Shown piece by piece: positions 36,805-44,465 of a DNA stretch of 64,000 nt. The position numbers and the translations under genes are program-made. A model generated the notes under the pieces. That model worked only from the letters and a program-made list of their open reading frames with translations, had not been told where the DNA came from and ran no database searches. This DNA comes from Sulfobacillus benefaciens (GTDB taxonomy: Bacteria > Bacillota > Sulfobacillia > Sulfobacillales > Sulfobacillaceae): NCBI GenBank assembly GCA_003023695.1, contig PXYW01000002.1, forward strand, positions 1-64,000, given 5' to 3'. The stretch's first letter is position 1. The number at the start of each line of letters is the position of its first letter.

Positions 36805-36840
36805 CCCATCGGTGACGGATTTGACTTCGCCACCGATGGG
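36805..36840. terminator. Bidirectional hairpin between asnB and prpB
   Basis: Perfect ten-base arms CCCATCGGTG and CACCGATGGG with a 16-base loop, between the ends of two converging genes. There is no real T-run on either side, so termination could be weak or factor-assisted. Confidence 0.55.
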
Positions 36841-36847
36841 ACTCCGC

Positions 36848-37759
36848 CTAGGGCGTATCCGACGGCAACACCGTCTTGGCAATGTGAGCATCCAATGCTT
36901 CATAGTCCCAGTAATGAATTAAGTCGTACAATTCTTGGCGCGTCTGCATACTTTCGAGCAGTGACACCTGTGACCCTTCACTGAGCAATGTTCTATATAA
37001 ATTAGAGTAAGCTTTGGCAGCCACTCTTAATGACGAGACAGGAAACAACACCATACGGTACCCCCACGCAGCAAACTGATCTGCAGAGTAGTATGGCGTC
37101 CGGCCAAATTCCGTCATGTTGGCTAAAAGAGGTCCAGGAACTTTTTCGGCAACTTTCTGAAAGGCTTCCGCTGAATCTAGGCCTTCGGGAAAGATGCCAT
37201 CCGCACCGGCATCACGGTACTGCAAGGCTCGCTCCACGGTTCCCGACACCCCTTCTTGCGCATAAGCATCGGTTCGCGCGATGATGGTTATCGTGGGAGC
37301 GGTTTCCCGCATAGCGCGAATTTTGGCAGACATTTCTTGAGCCTCAATGACATGTTTACCGTTAAGATGCCCACATTTTTTCGGGAGATCTTGGTCTTCA
37401 ATTTGTACGGCAGCAACACGTGCCTCCACCAGTTCTTTAACAGTACGAACGGCATTCAAAACCCCACCATATCCGGTATCAATGTCTACCAGAAGCGGCA
37501 AATTCGTCGCCCTGACAATATCACGCGCTCGACCGGCAATCTCGGAGACTGTGACCAGTCCGATATCCGGCAATCCGCGGCTCGCACTATAAGCCCCGCC
37601 GGACAAATATAAGACCTCAAATCCCGTTTGTTTCGCGATTAATCCAGCCATGGCATCATGCGCCCCAGGTATCTTTAAGACCTCCGGTTGCTGCATTCGC
37701 ATACGCAACATTGCTGATAACTCTGGTTGCGAACGATCTTTATCGGTTAACCACGCCAA
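36848..37759 (-). CDS. prpB: Methylisocitrate lyase family protein
   Basis: Isocitrate lyase/PEP mutase superfamily member of 303 residues. The active-site loop is KKCGHLNGK near residue 127. VDIDTGYGG carries the Mg-binding Asp, and IIARTDAYAQEG and FPEGLDS are typical. Length and blocks match 2-methylisocitrate lyase, which gives pyruvate and succinate. Start is TTG 37759 after GGAGAT. It ends the operon fur-DUF4149-NUDIX-prpD-prpB. Methylcitrate synthase is not in this window. Oxaloacetate hydrolase-like activity is a minor alternative. Confidence 0.9.
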   Translation of the reverse strand: MAWLTDKDRSQPELSAMLRMRMQQPEVLKIPGAHDAMAGLIAKQTGFEVLYLSGGAYSASRGLPDIGLVTVSEIAGRARDIVRATNLPLLVDIDTGYGGVLNAVRTVKELVEARVAAVQIEDQDLPKKCGHLNGKHVIEAQEMSAKIRAMRETAPTITIIARTDAYAQEGVSGTVERALQYRDAGADGIFPEGLDSAEAFQKVAEKVPGPLLANMTEFGRTPYYSADQFAAWGYRMVLFPVSSLRVAAKAYSNLYRTLLSEGSQVSLLESMQTRQELYDLIHYWDYEALDAHIAKTVLPSDTP

Positions 37760-37777
37760 TTTACGCTCATCTCCGTT

Positions 37778-39211
37778 CTACATTTGCCACAGCTCCATAA
37801 ATTCGGGCACGGACATCGTCTCCCATGATGCCGAACGCATCAGGTCTAGTAAACGTTGAACCCGTGGTCCCACATACCACGTGGCTAAGTTTTTCTGAAA
37901 TTTTTCCCAGAGAAGGCCTTCGGCTTCTCGCCGCCTACGATAGTGACCTAAGGGATATTCTACGAGAACTCTCGGAGAGTACGTACCATCATCGAAACGG
38001 ATTTGCACCGCGTTGGCGATAGAACGCTTGCGAGGATCCAGGTAATCTTGAGAAAAGGCTAGGTTCTCCCTCACCGCCATTTTTCCTCGCAGCCGGTCAA
38101 TGCGCGGATCTTGTGCCACCTGATCCAAGTAATCTTCCGCACCGAGACGTCCATAGAGCAGTCCGACCGCCGTCATGTATTGCAAACAATGATCACGGTC
38201 TGCTGCATTGCGCAATGGTCCGGTTTTATTGATGATGCGCATCGCCGACTCTTGAGTCTCAATGTCTATTTGCGCAATTTGCTCGAAACGGTCACGAACC
38301 GCAGGATGAAGGGCTATCGCGGCCTCTACTGCAGTTTGACCATGAAATTCTGCCGGATAGGCGACTTTAAACAAGACATGTTCAATCACGTAGGCTGCCA
38401 GAGGTTGCGAAAGATGGATAGCATTGCCGCGCATCACCACATCATTAAAACCCCACTGAGGTTCAGACAGAGCCGTGTAATACCCCATCTCGTCGGCTAG
38501 AGCTATTAGGCTAAGTCGCACAGCGCGACTCGCAGCATCTGCTGAAGCCCAAGACTTCCTGGAGCCAGTGTTGAGCCCATGTCGATAGGTCCTTAACGGT
38601 CCGTTATCGATCCAGGCATTGGACAGCGCATTGACAACCTGGGGCATGGTGGCTCCCAACAAAAAAGCGCTGACAGCGGTTGATGCCACTTTAACAAACA
38701 ACACGTGATCCAGTCCTACCTTATTCAGGCTATTTTGCAGTGATAGGACCCCCTGGATTTCATACGCTTTAATAATGGCCGTCAGTACATCGCGCATAAT
38801 CAAAGGGGAACGGCCTAATTGGAGATGCTTTCGGCTTTGCCACTCAGCGGACGCCAAAATCGCCCCGATATTATCAGAAGGATGGCCCCATTCCTCAGCT
38901 AGCCAAGTGTCATTATAATCTAGCCAACGGTTCATACACGTAATGTTGAAGGCGGCTTGGACTGGGTCCAATCGATAGGGAAGTCCAGGTATCCTGCATC
39001 CGTCCGGAATCTCAGCCCCCGGCACTACTGGCCCAAGCAATTTTCGGCATTCGGGATAATTAAGCGCCAGGATCCCTGAGCCCATCGCATCCAATAGCGC
39101 CCATTTAGCCATGGTATAAGCTCTGGGACTGGTAATCTCGGTGTTCATCGTATATTCCGCAATAGCTGTCAATATGGTATCTATAGGTCTCGGGCGATCG
39201 ATATTCGCCAC
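37778..39211 (-). CDS. prpD: 2-Methylcitrate dehydratase (MmgE/PrpD)
   Basis: MmgE/PrpD family protein, 477 residues from GTG 39211, where AAAGGG precedes it and the text DRPRPIDTILTAIAEYT lines up with the usual family start. An ATG at 39262, directly after the preceding stop, lacks a ribosome site. Conserved blocks include ALLDAMGSGILALNYPEC, MNRWLDYNDTWLAEEWGHPSDN and KVAYPAEFHGQTAVEAAI. It dehydrates 2-methylcitrate in propionate breakdown. It lies 18 bases before prpB. It may also act on citrate, as in B. subtilis MmgE. Confidence 0.9.
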   Translation of the reverse strand: MANIDRPRPIDTILTAIAEYTMNTEITSPRAYTMAKWALLDAMGSGILALNYPECRKLLGPVVPGAEIPDGCRIPGLPYRLDPVQAAFNITCMNRWLDYNDTWLAEEWGHPSDNIGAILASAEWQSRKHLQLGRSPLIMRDVLTAIIKAYEIQGVLSLQNSLNKVGLDHVLFVKVASTAVSAFLLGATMPQVVNALSNAWIDNGPLRTYRHGLNTGSRKSWASADAASRAVRLSLIALADEMGYYTALSEPQWGFNDVVMRGNAIHLSQPLAAYVIEHVLFKVAYPAEFHGQTAVEAAIALHPAVRDRFEQIAQIDIETQESAMRIINKTGPLRNAADRDHCLQYMTAVGLLYGRLGAEDYLDQVAQDPRIDRLRGKMAVRENLAFSQDYLDPRKRSIANAVQIRFDDGTYSPRVLVEYPLGHYRRRREAEGLLWEKFQKNLATWYVGPRVQRLLDLMRSASWETMSVPEFMELWQM

Positions 39212-39262
39212 GCAATCAACCCTTTTCTCATGGTAGATGTATAAGGTCCCTTGCCTCTGCAT

Positions 39263-40027
39263 CTAAACCGGCCAATCCTGCAATTCCCGAACCATTCGTT
39301 CCAAATAGCGCACGTGACGCTCACGGCGATTGCGCATCCAGTTGATTCCCGATTGCCCTAAAGGAATAGCCACGATGTCAGCCAGTTCCCTTCGCGCATG
39401 TGGTTGTGCTGTCGATTTCCAAGACTGTTTAATTAAGTCCTTGAGTTCTACCGACGTCAACCGCGAAAAGTATCCTACAGCAATCGCCACAGAACCATTG
39501 CCGTCCACAGTGCAACCTAACACTTGGGGCTTCCGACTCAGCCGAAGGGCCTCGGGGCTCAACCCCGTTTCCTCTTTTAACTCCTGGTTTGTGGAACGGA
39601 TCGGGTCAAACACCTCGTCGGCCACATCTTGGAAGACCGGAGAACCCCCAATGGATTGAATCCATCCGGGTCTCGCGGTCTCTTGCCCCATTACTCCCGC
39701 TATTAAATACCGATCCTGACTAATTACCAGCGCTGCCGCAAATAGCACTCGGACCCGGTGGGGGTGGGAACTAGGGAGTTGAAATCGGCTATAGAGATAG
39801 TGGGCATAATCGGTAAATCTGGCCCGTATGGTCCACTGCATCCCAGAAAATGTGATGGTCTCAACGGAGAGCACCGGCCCCTTAAAGTAATGCGGCTGGC
39901 GTACCAGGATGGCGTCCCAGTGAGCATCGACAGCCGCTTTTAGTTCAGGCGGCAAGGTTATCAACTGAGAGGACACCAGAATTTGCAGTGTGGGGTCCAG
40001 GATCCAGGACACGGGCATCAAGTCCAT
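39263..40027 (-). CDS. NUDIX-fold protein of unknown substrate
   Basis: Protein of 254 residues. Residues 95-220 resemble a Nudix domain: LFAAALVISQDRYLIAG, then GGSPVFQD and a degenerate box ending STNQELKEETGLSP. The canonical REVxEE is altered (NQELKEE), so catalysis is uncertain. The N-terminal 90 residues lack a recognised domain. Its start overlaps the DUF4149 gene; an ATG three codons in forms a TGATG junction with that gene's stop and may be used instead. Position between fur and prpD suggests a link to the operon's metabolism. Confidence 0.65.
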   Translation of the reverse strand: MDLMPVSWILDPTLQILVSSQLITLPPELKAAVDAHWDAILVRQPHYFKGPVLSVETITFSGMQWTIRARFTDYAHYLYSRFQLPSSHPHRVRVLFAAALVISQDRYLIAGVMGQETARPGWIQSIGGSPVFQDVADEVFDPIRSTNQELKEETGLSPEALRLSRKPQVLGCTVDGNGSVAIAVGYFSRLTSVELKDLIKQSWKSTAQPHARRELADIVAIPLGQSGINWMRNRRERHVRYLERMVRELQDWPV

Positions 40028-40440
40028 GATTCAACCACGAATCCTCCAATGAGCAGTATGCCGACGATAGCATTGAGCACAATAGATTCGCTATGAAACC
40101 TGAGAAATGCGGGGGAACTTGGTGGCAAATGAGTCATCAGCGACAAAATATAACGGGCCCACAGCACCAGCAACCAGGCTAGCCCTGTGATTCCCATAAC
40201 CCACCACAAAACGCCTTGGATTGGCCGTTTCATTCTCATCAGAATTCCCAGCATTGCCATGATGCCAGCGATAATTCCCACCCCGTAATACGCGGGAAAT
40301 ACTGCGTTCAAAAAATCCGCAGCCGCGGATGTCGGCACGGTAACAAAAATCACCTGGGTTACAACTAAAGAGAAAAAAACCAGGGTGCCAAGCCAAATTC
40401 CTGTCCCCATTCGCCACAAAAGTTTCCCCATCACTGCCAT
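40018..40440 (-). CDS. DUF4149 membrane protein
   Basis: Membrane protein of 140 residues with four helices. GTGIWLGTLVFFSLVVTQVIF in helix 1 and the FLRFHSESIVLNAIVG block near the C-terminus match DUF4149 (TMEM205-like). Function in bacteria is unknown. AGGAGAG sits before the ATG at 40440. It lies 24 bases after fur and overlaps the next gene, so it belongs to the fur-led operon. Confidence 0.78.
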   Translation of the reverse strand: MAVMGKLLWRMGTGIWLGTLVFFSLVVTQVIFVTVPTSAAADFLNAVFPAYYGVGIIAGIMAMLGILMRMKRPIQGVLWWVMGITGLAWLLVLWARYILSLMTHLPPSSPAFLRFHSESIVLNAIVGILLIGGFVVESWT

Positions 40441-40464
40441 TTGCTCTCTCCTGAGTCGCCTGTG

Positions 40465-40878
40465 TTAATGAATCTGTGCGCACGAACGGCATACTCCGCG
40501 TAGCAACACATCAATCTCGCGGACAACGGCAATCGGATCGCCATTGGGTGCTTCTAGTAGAGGTTGATATGATGGAGATAAATCATAAAGGTGTCCGCAC
40601 TGGTCACAGATAAAATGATGGTGGGGTGTTAAACGTAATCCGTATAAATCCCCCCCGGACTCGGCTGGAATATGCTCCAACAGGCGAGCGTCAATTAAAT
40701 CGTGCAATGCCTTATAGACAGTACCACGCGCTATTTCAGGAAAGGCTTGCTGAATGTGATTCCACAATCCATCTGCCGTTTGATGGTCACCCTCATTAAA
40801 TAAAAAATACTGCAATACAGCCCTGCGCTGCGGCGTCACGCGCAGGCCCCGTTCCCGTAATATCCCTTCTGCAGTCAT
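40465..40878 (-). CDS. Fur-family metal-responsive repressor
   Basis: Fur superfamily regulator of 137 residues. The winged-helix domain contains LRVTPQRRAVLQYF and ARGTVYKALHDLIDARLL. The metal-binding C-terminal half has HHHFICDQCG and GVCRSC, giving the paired CxxC structural zinc site. Histidine spacing resembles PerR/Fur; a PerR-type oxidation Asp cannot be assigned by eye. A 22-base palindrome over its own -10 implies autoregulation. It heads an operon with DUF4149, NUDIX, prpD and prpB. Confidence 0.92.
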   Translation of the reverse strand: MTAEGILRERGLRVTPQRRAVLQYFLFNEGDHQTADGLWNHIQQAFPEIARGTVYKALHDLIDARLLEHIPAESGGDLYGLRLTPHHHFICDQCGHLYDLSPSYQPLLEAPNGDPIAVVREIDVLLRGVCRSCAQIH

Positions 40879-40895
40879 GTGTTTCGCCCCTTGCC

Positions 40896-40917
40896 TGATA
40901 TCATGCGAATTATATCA
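40896..40917 (-). promoter_or_regulatory. Fur-type box overlapping fur -10
   Basis: A 22-base imperfect palindrome, nine of eleven base pairs matching, with outer arms TGATAT/ATATCA. Read on the minus strand it includes a perfect TATAAT. It ends 17 bases before the fur start, so binding would block the promoter. Confidence 0.65.
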
Positions 40918-40948
40918 CAAACTTTTCAGCTAAATTGTACGGGAGATG

Positions 40949-40973
40949 GGGCGGGGACCGCACCCCGCCCTTT
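40949..40973 (+). other. GC-rich hairpin between fur and lipL
   Basis: GGGCGGGG, a six-base loop and CCCCGCCC, then TTTAA on the plus strand. It looks like a terminator for plus-strand transcription, yet no plus-strand gene precedes it. It might insulate lipL from read-through, or end an unseen small RNA. Confidence 0.4.
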
Positions 40974-41145
40974 AAGATTAGGATACCTGCTTTCCCATGT
41001 CTATATCCTGCAACGAAATTCTAGATTCTGTCGTGCAACGAAAGGCTAAAATCGGCTGCTCACTTTTCTCTCCTTGCTCTTTTCTTTTCTCGATAATTGG
41101 GATACCATGAAACACTGTAATCTTGACCTGAAGGGGGCGCCTTAC

Positions 41146-41943
41146 ATGCCGGATACCGTGCGCCTGGTGGAGTTCTCCCACGAAGAGTCCTTGAGTCTGT
41201 CTCCAGTACTCCCAGAGGTAGTAGCACGAACTGCAGCATTACGAAACCAATGGGCTGTAATTGTCAGACGTCAAGAACCCTATGTCCTCTTGGGTCCTAA
41301 GGACCAGAGGCTTCCCCATCTCCAGGACGCCGTCGCGTGGTTACGTTCTTTAGGGTATCCGGTGTTTGTGCGCATCGGCGGTGGATCGGCGGTGCTTATA
41401 GACCATACTTGCTTAAGTTTTGGCGTAGCCCGGCCATGTCGCGATCTCACCACGTGGGAGCAAAACTTTCGGGAGCTGTGTCAGGGGACCCTTTCGGGGT
41501 TGGCACTGTTGGGCATCAATGCCCAGTTCGGACGGGCCGAAGGATCCTATTGTGAGGGGCCATTTGATCTCGTCTACGGCACTCAGAAGATAGCCGGTAT
41601 CGCTCAAGCCATTCGTGGAGGCTTCGCGTTGGTGTCCGGCATGCTGATGGTGCAACAAGATCCCGAGCATACTACCATGGTCCTGCAAGAATTTTACCAA
41701 CGGGCTGGATCCGACCTCAAACTCAATCCGGATGCCGTTACCGCATTAGCACGATTACCTGGACAATCTCATTTAACAGTGGATATGGTGCATGAGGCGC
41801 TAGTGAAGGGACATGGCTCTGTATTGCCCTTGGAGCCTGAGCCGTTGACGGAAGCGGAGTGGAGATTGGCTAGACAACTGTACCGGGAACGCCAAGTAGG
41901 CGTTACCCCTATTGAGGAGGCACATTATGCAGGCCATCATTGA
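41146..41943 (+). CDS. lipL: Octanoyl-[GcvH]:protein N-octanoyltransferase-like (LipL)
   Basis: Biotin/lipoate ligase-fold protein of 265 residues from ATG 41146, preceded by AGGGGG. The motif [19 protein letters not shown] corresponds to the R-x-GGG-x-V acyl-binding loop. [21 protein letters not shown] matches the LipL pattern, with the candidate catalytic Cys in SYC. LipL transfers octanoyl from GcvH to E2 subunits in Firmicutes lipoate assembly. A lipoate ligase (LplA) role is the alternative, but the Cys and lack of an ATP-site extension favour LipL. It overlaps the following isomerase gene. Confidence 0.82.
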   Translation: MPDTVRLVEFSHEESLSLSPVLPEVVARTAALRNQWAVIVRRQEPYVLLGPKDQRLPHLQDAVAWLRSLGYPVFVRIGGGSAVLIDHTCLSFGVARPCRDLTTWEQNFRELCQGTLSGLALLGINAQFGRAEGSYCEGPFDLVYGTQKIAGIAQAIRGGFALVSGMLMVQQDPEHTTMVLQEFYQRAGSDLKLNPDAVTALARLPGQSHLTVDMVHEALVKGHGSVLPLEPEPLTEAEWRLARQLYRERQVGVTPIEEAHYAGHH

Positions 41944-42352
41944 AACGGATCGAGGCACCATGACTCTAGACCTCTATCCTAACGAAGCGCCCGGAACCGT
42001 GGCCAATTTTGTCAAATTGGCGCGTTCGGGATTTTACGACGGACTCACTTTCCATCGCGTCATCCCCGACTTTGTTATCCAGGGCGGCGATCCTCGTGGC
42101 GACGGTACCGGAGGCCCAGGATACACTATCAAGTGCGAAACCGAAGGCAACCCCCATAAGCATTTACGCGGATCCATCTCCATGGCTCACGCGGGGAAGG
42201 ATACTGGCGGCAGCCAATTCTTCATTTGCCACAGTCCGCAAAAACATTTAGATGGGGTGCATACGGTATTTGGCCGGGTAGTTGATGGTCTCGATGTTGT
42301 CGATGCCATTCGCCGAGGAGATCACATGACTCGGATTACCATCGTAGAGTAA
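41927..42352 (+). CDS. Cyclophilin-type peptidyl-prolyl cis-trans isomerase
   Basis: Cytoplasmic cyclophilin of 141 residues from ATG 41927, six bases after GAGGAGG. Catalytic residues appear in [20 protein letters not shown] (Arg and Phe) and in [17 protein letters not shown]. It lacks a signal peptide, so it is the PpiB-type cytoplasmic form helping proline isomerisation during folding. Its start overlaps lipL by 17 bases, giving a two-gene operon ended by the hairpin at 42351-42384. Confidence 0.94.
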   Translation: MQAIIETDRGTMTLDLYPNEAPGTVANFVKLARSGFYDGLTFHRVIPDFVIQGGDPRGDGTGGPGYTIKCETEGNPHKHLRGSISMAHAGKDTGGSQFFICHSPQKHLDGVHTVFGRVVDGLDVVDAIRRGDHMTRITIVE

Positions 42353-42384
42353 AGAGACGAGGGCTTATTCCCCCTCGCCTCTTT
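42351..42384. terminator. Bidirectional terminator, ppi / S9 peptidase
   Basis: Stem AAAGAGACGAGGG / CCCTCGCCTCTTT with one mismatch and an eight-base loop, between converging genes. Each 3' arm ends in CTCTTT, giving a short T-run for both directions. Confidence 0.7.
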
Positions 42385-42391
42385 ACCCACG

Positions 42392-44395
42392 TCAATCCCT
42401 TTGGTCATCTGTATGAGTTGCGGCGGTTTTCAGGTACTTCCGCCACCATGCCGCGTGGGTGCGAAGTCTATGAACACGATGCCAAGGCTTACCTCCGCGG
42501 CTCATTCCATGAGATTCGCCAGGATAGATCACCATCCGCACCGGACGCCCCAGATATTTCAGCGCACTATACAATTGTTCTCCCTGCTCAATCGGAAGCC
42601 GCTGATCTTCGGACTGATGCTCAATTAACAAAGGGGTTTGGATATTGGATGCATATTTTAGCGGAGATTGCTGCCAATAGGGTTCGGGATCTTCCCACCA
42701 CGGTTTAGTGCCATACTGCGGAACCCGAAGCCATCCCATGTCACTGGATCCCATGGCACTAAATCGATTCACAACCGAGCGCATGGTTATTGCTGCTTGA
42801 AATCTTTGGCTGTGACCCAGTATCCAATTCACCATAAATCCGCCATAACTTCCTCCAGCCACTCCCAAACGCGTCGCATCCAATTCGGCATCATAGCTGA
42901 GGGCTGCATCTAATGCTGCCATCACATCGGCGTAATCACGATCCCCCCACTTTCCCATGATTTGTGCACAAAAATCTCGGCCGTACCCGATCGAACCTCG
43001 GGGATTGGAATAGACTACCGCATACCCTTGCGCTGTTAGCCAGTGGAACTCGAAATGATATCGCCATCCGTAAAGAGACATAGGCCCCCCATGAATCTCT
43101 AAAATTACCGGGTAAGGCGCAGATCCTGAACTCGCGCCCACTGGCTTAAGAATCCACGTCTGCACCAAGGTGCCATCATCATTTTTTGCCCAAATCTCTA
43201 CCGGCGTGGGCACACTGGCCTCGTCCCATGGCAACGGTGCCCACTCAATATCCAGCAAAAAGTTCTTGTCGACACCAGCCAATCCCGAGGGGTGCGTCGG
43301 ATCCGCCATTGCTAATAACCAACGGCCGCCAGCGTAGTCAAAACCATAAACCACATGCCGGCCAGAAGTCAGTGGCATCCCACCGCTTCCGTCGACGGCA
43401 AATTGCCAAAGTTGCTCCGTACCTTCGGATGTGACCAGTGACCATACCACACGTCCGTCTTCCGAAAAAATTGGACGGGTAGGTCCGGCAACTGAAACGT
43501 CTGTGCCGGGCCCATCCCCTATTGGGCGGTCCACAGCTTGTGATAATGGCCGTCTCTCACCCCCAACGTAGTACCACAATTCGGTCTGCCCATATCCCAA
43601 TTCTTCTGGCTTGGTTATCACCATCACAATGCCTGAGTCATCAGGGCTGACGCGGTAATCCTCTACTTGCCAATGCCACTCTGTCAAGCGGCGGTGCGTC
43701 ATAGAATCCTCGTGGCAGACCCATAAGTCCCGTTCCCCGGGATGCCGGCCAATAGCCTCGGGGTTCGTGCGAAGGTAATATAATCGCTTGCCATCTGAAC
43801 TGTATTGCGGGGCAGCATACGACAACGTTCCCCCCGATAAAACCTCAAGACGGTTCAAAGACATATCCAACGTGAGCAGTTGGTCTAACTGCGACCCGAA
43901 GAACCCAGTGCCATCCAATTTGTAGTACTGTTGATCCACGACCCGAACATCACGATTATATTTGACATAAAGATCCTCGCTACACCCGTCGGTTTCATAC
44001 TCAACCAATCCATGGTTAAGTGGCGCAATTAAAGCTACCCGAAACTCTTGAGGATGCCAAGCAAAATCTTTAATGCCATAGGCTAGTCGGGTCATTTGCT
44101 GGGCTTCTCCGCCGGTGGTAGGCATCACCCACAACTGGCGGTGTCCTTCTTTTGATGGCCGAAGAAATCCGAGCCAATGACCATCAGGGGATACCCGTGG
44201 ATGAGCATCTTGAGGCCCCGAGGTAAATCGCCCACGAGATTTCCACCCGTCATGCCATTGCCAGCGGTCAATATGGGAACAACTGTCATTGGTTTTTTCG
44301 TCGAAGCCCAATTCCACGACAAACGCCTGGTCACCTGACGGACCCATAGAGAAATCGCCCCAAGTCTTAATCTGCAACAAATCTCGTGCATCCAC
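42392..44395 (-). CDS. S9-family acylaminoacyl-peptidase-like enzyme
   Basis: Peptidase of 667 residues. The N-terminal beta-propeller region has Tol-B-like repeats such as HPRVSPDGHWLGFLRP. The hydrolase domain carries Ser in GVAGGSYGGFMVNW, Asp in EHQSEDQRLPIEQ and His in YPGESHGMSRGG. SNPRGSIGYGRDF gives the oxyanion region. Start is GTG 44395 after GGGGGC. A terminator lies between it and coxL, so it is probably separately expressed. It is a distant paralogue of the peptidase at 21529-23313. Confidence 0.92.
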   Translation of the reverse strand: MDARDLLQIKTWGDFSMGPSGDQAFVVELGFDEKTNDSCSHIDRWQWHDGWKSRGRFTSGPQDAHPRVSPDGHWLGFLRPSKEGHRQLWVMPTTGGEAQQMTRLAYGIKDFAWHPQEFRVALIAPLNHGLVEYETDGCSEDLYVKYNRDVRVVDQQYYKLDGTGFFGSQLDQLLTLDMSLNRLEVLSGGTLSYAAPQYSSDGKRLYYLRTNPEAIGRHPGERDLWVCHEDSMTHRRLTEWHWQVEDYRVSPDDSGIVMVITKPEELGYGQTELWYYVGGERRPLSQAVDRPIGDGPGTDVSVAGPTRPIFSEDGRVVWSLVTSEGTEQLWQFAVDGSGGMPLTSGRHVVYGFDYAGGRWLLAMADPTHPSGLAGVDKNFLLDIEWAPLPWDEASVPTPVEIWAKNDDGTLVQTWILKPVGASSGSAPYPVILEIHGGPMSLYGWRYHFEFHWLTAQGYAVVYSNPRGSIGYGRDFCAQIMGKWGDRDYADVMAALDAALSYDAELDATRLGVAGGSYGGFMVNWILGHSQRFQAAITMRSVVNRFSAMGSSDMGWLRVPQYGTKPWWEDPEPYWQQSPLKYASNIQTPLLIEHQSEDQRLPIEQGEQLYSALKYLGRPVRMVIYPGESHGMSRGGKPWHRVHRLRTHAAWWRKYLKTAATHTDDQRD

Positions 44396-44415
44396 TGCTA
44401 CCGCCCCCTTCTATT

Positions 44416-44452
44416 GAAAGAAACCCCGGAGACTCATGGGAGTTCTCCGGGG
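44416..44452 (-). terminator. Intrinsic terminator after coxL
   Basis: On the minus strand a nine-base stem CCCCGGAGA / TCTCCGGGG with an 11-base loop is followed by TTTCTTTC. It starts 13 bases after the coxL stop. Confidence 0.8.
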
Positions 44453-44465
44453 GAACCATGGGGCA

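Noticed and set aside
40978-41181. Minus-strand frame of 67 codons between fur and lipL
   Set aside because: Overlaps the lipL start antisense. The nearby hairpin gives no T-run for this strand, and no ribosome site or motif is seen.
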